Assembly (NCBI GenBank): GCA_937899365.1 | Contig: CALBPH010000693.1 | Location: forward strand, 1-6,098 | Reading direction: 5' to 3' | Source: an uncultured Leptolyngbya sp. | GTDB lineage: Bacteria > Cyanobacteriota > Cyanobacteriia > Phormidesmidales > Phormidesmidaceae | Length of the DNA stretch: 6,098 nucleotides | Shown here: piece after piece, positions 6,001-6,098 of the stretch | Layout of the letters: the number at the start of each line of letters is the position of its first letter | Numbering within the stretch: the stretch's first letter is position 1 | Translations under genes and position numbers: made by a program | The notes under the pieces: model-generated | What the model was told of the DNA's origin: nothing | Database searches by the model: none | What the model saw: only the letters and a program-made list of their open reading frames with translations

Positions 6001-6098
6001 GTGCTGACGGGCGCCCAGGCAACAGAGAATGTGTTGAAAGATGTGCAAGGGCCGCGAATTTTGCACATTGCTACCCATGGGTTTTTCTTTAGAGATCG
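3037..6098 (+). CDS. Exported TPR-CHAT protein (caspase-like peptidase family), 3' end beyond the window
   Basis: The frame is open for 1020 codons with no stop before the edge, so the gene is partial at its 3' end. Residues 1-30 look like a Sec signal peptide (Arg7, hydrophobic 11-22, then AKATA). Residues about 63-642 hold fourteen TPR motifs of the kinesin-light-chain/TPR_12 style, many reading LNNLG..Y...GRY.EA with a GE.HP loop. Residues about 640-780 are a helical linker often seen in these proteins. The CHAT domain begins near 788: LLLAPDGQLNLIPFAAL (880-896), YLLEEYQITYLTSGRDL (903-919), VLLANPDY (933-940), GPLAGTAVEAEEI (968-980) and ILHIATHGFFF (1008-1018), where His1014 is the expected catalytic histidine. 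The catalytic cysteine should lie some tens of residues further on, outside the window, so activity cannot be judged. ATG 3037 has no clear Shine-Dalgarno; GTG 3022 is an in-frame alternative. Likely role: a secreted or periplasmic peptidase or scaffold using TPRs to bind partners; substrate unknown. Confidence 0.93.
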   Translation, partial: MVNTIFRASGWVWAALVVVPLWPGAKATAAPSTQALIPVETAMVSASQQLAQAPDGMDDAPGGPELNAEGLALYEQGRFQEALVIFEQLLALRQQTLTNDNPLLAVALNNVAEVNRALGNFALAEPMYLQALELYAISLPADHPELATPLNNLGLIYMQLVRYGEAEPLLQQAIAIQEKAGGSGLLARAYNNLGELYRQQGRYVQAIDYYQQSIEQTIQVSGADAPDVGLASSNLGLAEQQRGNYAVAEELFLRTIEIYRGAFGETHPNLALALLNLGSVYQIQGRYDEVEALYKRALAIQVNAYGEQHPAVLSTWSSFGALYQLQGDYGEAERYFKDALALSQQIFGLESVPMAGLLNRLGDLYRLAGRFEDAETTGEKALNLQAKILGENHPEYALTLNNLGLVYSAQGRYREAAPRLEQAAAILENTLGPEHPSLGLVFNNWAELYRNQGNYAAALPLYERALTIQSQALQPLHPDLATTLNNMALLAYGVGDYDRAIEWQSAALTSFETNFGDEHPHVGLMLNNLGEAYRIRGELPEATTYLERALTVQRKVFPDGHPETALSLNNLGLVSGKRKQYDQAEAFFLEALEIMQTTLGDKHPRLTLVLDNLARLYYSQGQPQRAIPYLKQSLDVENYNLNLVLSTGSEAAKASFFNTLPRLDSYVSFHLNPATATPGIENIAFQAILQRKGRVLEAVTAGLQALRQGLEPADQALLDECGQVRSQLATLVVSGVGTLSPDEYQTKVNTLEAQSRQLENTLGNRSSRFRSASQEISLANVQQQIPNDAALVEFVAYTPSTFNDQGDEIFGDLRYAAYILKPSGEIAWKDIGDAAAIDVTLADYRQLLQVRSQRLKPIARQLHSELFAPLASELTGVDHLLLAPDGQLNLIPFAALVNEDGRYLLEEYQITYLTSGRDLMRLDGTTARQQEPVLLANPDYDTAMQSVASASTRGSGERSADLSSLTFGPLAGTAVEAEEISQQLAKVTVLTGAQATENVLKDVQGPRILHIATHGFFFRD
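3223..4962 (+). repeat. Array of fourteen TPR-coding units with 126-base pitch
   Basis: The conserved LNNLG position falls at residues 111, 153, 193, 235, 277, 319, 361, 403, 445, 487, 529, 571 and 613, with the first unit aligning at 69. The pitch is 42 residues everywhere except one 40-residue step (153 to 193), where the HP loop is shortened to GGSGLLAR. AACAACCTGGGT recurs at 3487, 4237 and 4615, but most units are clearly diverged in DNA, so this is an old expansion rather than a recent tandem duplication. Confidence 0.85.
5208..5215. repeat. HIP1 octamer
   Basis: A second GCGATCGC, inside the linker-coding part of the TPR-CHAT gene. Its presence here and in chlB suggests both genes have resided in the same cyanobacterial background. 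Confidence 0.8.

Noticed and set aside
3037..6098. CRISPR-associated TPR-CHAT (Csx29-like) protein
   Set aside because: The protein has an apparent signal peptide and a regular KLC-type TPR array, and there is no CRISPR array or cas gene in the window.

Overview
This window reads as cyanobacterial chromosome. Three things point there: a complete light-independent protochlorophyllide reductase subunit B gene (chlB), two copies of the HIP1 octamer GCGATCGC that is over-represented in many cyanobacteria, and a long exported TPR-CHAT protein of a type common in cyanobacteria. The genus cannot be fixed from this sequence alone.

Layout. Positions 1-148 are the 3' flank of chlB and hold part of a repeated foldback element. 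chlB occupies 149-1675 on the minus strand. A 288-base divergent intergenic region (1676-1963) separates it from a plus-strand gene (1964-2791) for a 275-residue exported protein with C-terminal TPR motifs. A repeat-rich gap of 245 bases follows (2792-3036). A second plus-strand gene starts near 3037 and runs off the right edge without a stop. Its visible part has a signal peptide, fourteen TPR motifs at a nearly constant 42-residue pitch, a helical linker, and most of a CHAT (caspase-like) peptidase domain up to the catalytic histidine. No gap without a gene exceeds 300 bases.

Function. chlB stands alone here and serves chlorophyll synthesis in the dark. The two plus-strand genes both encode exported TPR proteins in the same direction and may act together outside the cytoplasm, but no catalytic link can be proven from the window.

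The most unusual signal is noncoding. Each of the three intergenic gaps carries arms of one inverted-repeat family built on CGTTGCT / AGCAACG. The best copy (2919-3009) has 20-base arms that pair fully if two G-U pairs are allowed. Its internal 16-base core recurs exactly, inverted, at 17-32. The arms look like the ends of a miniature transposable element, possibly related to IS5/IS903-type ends, but that family assignment is from memory and unverified.
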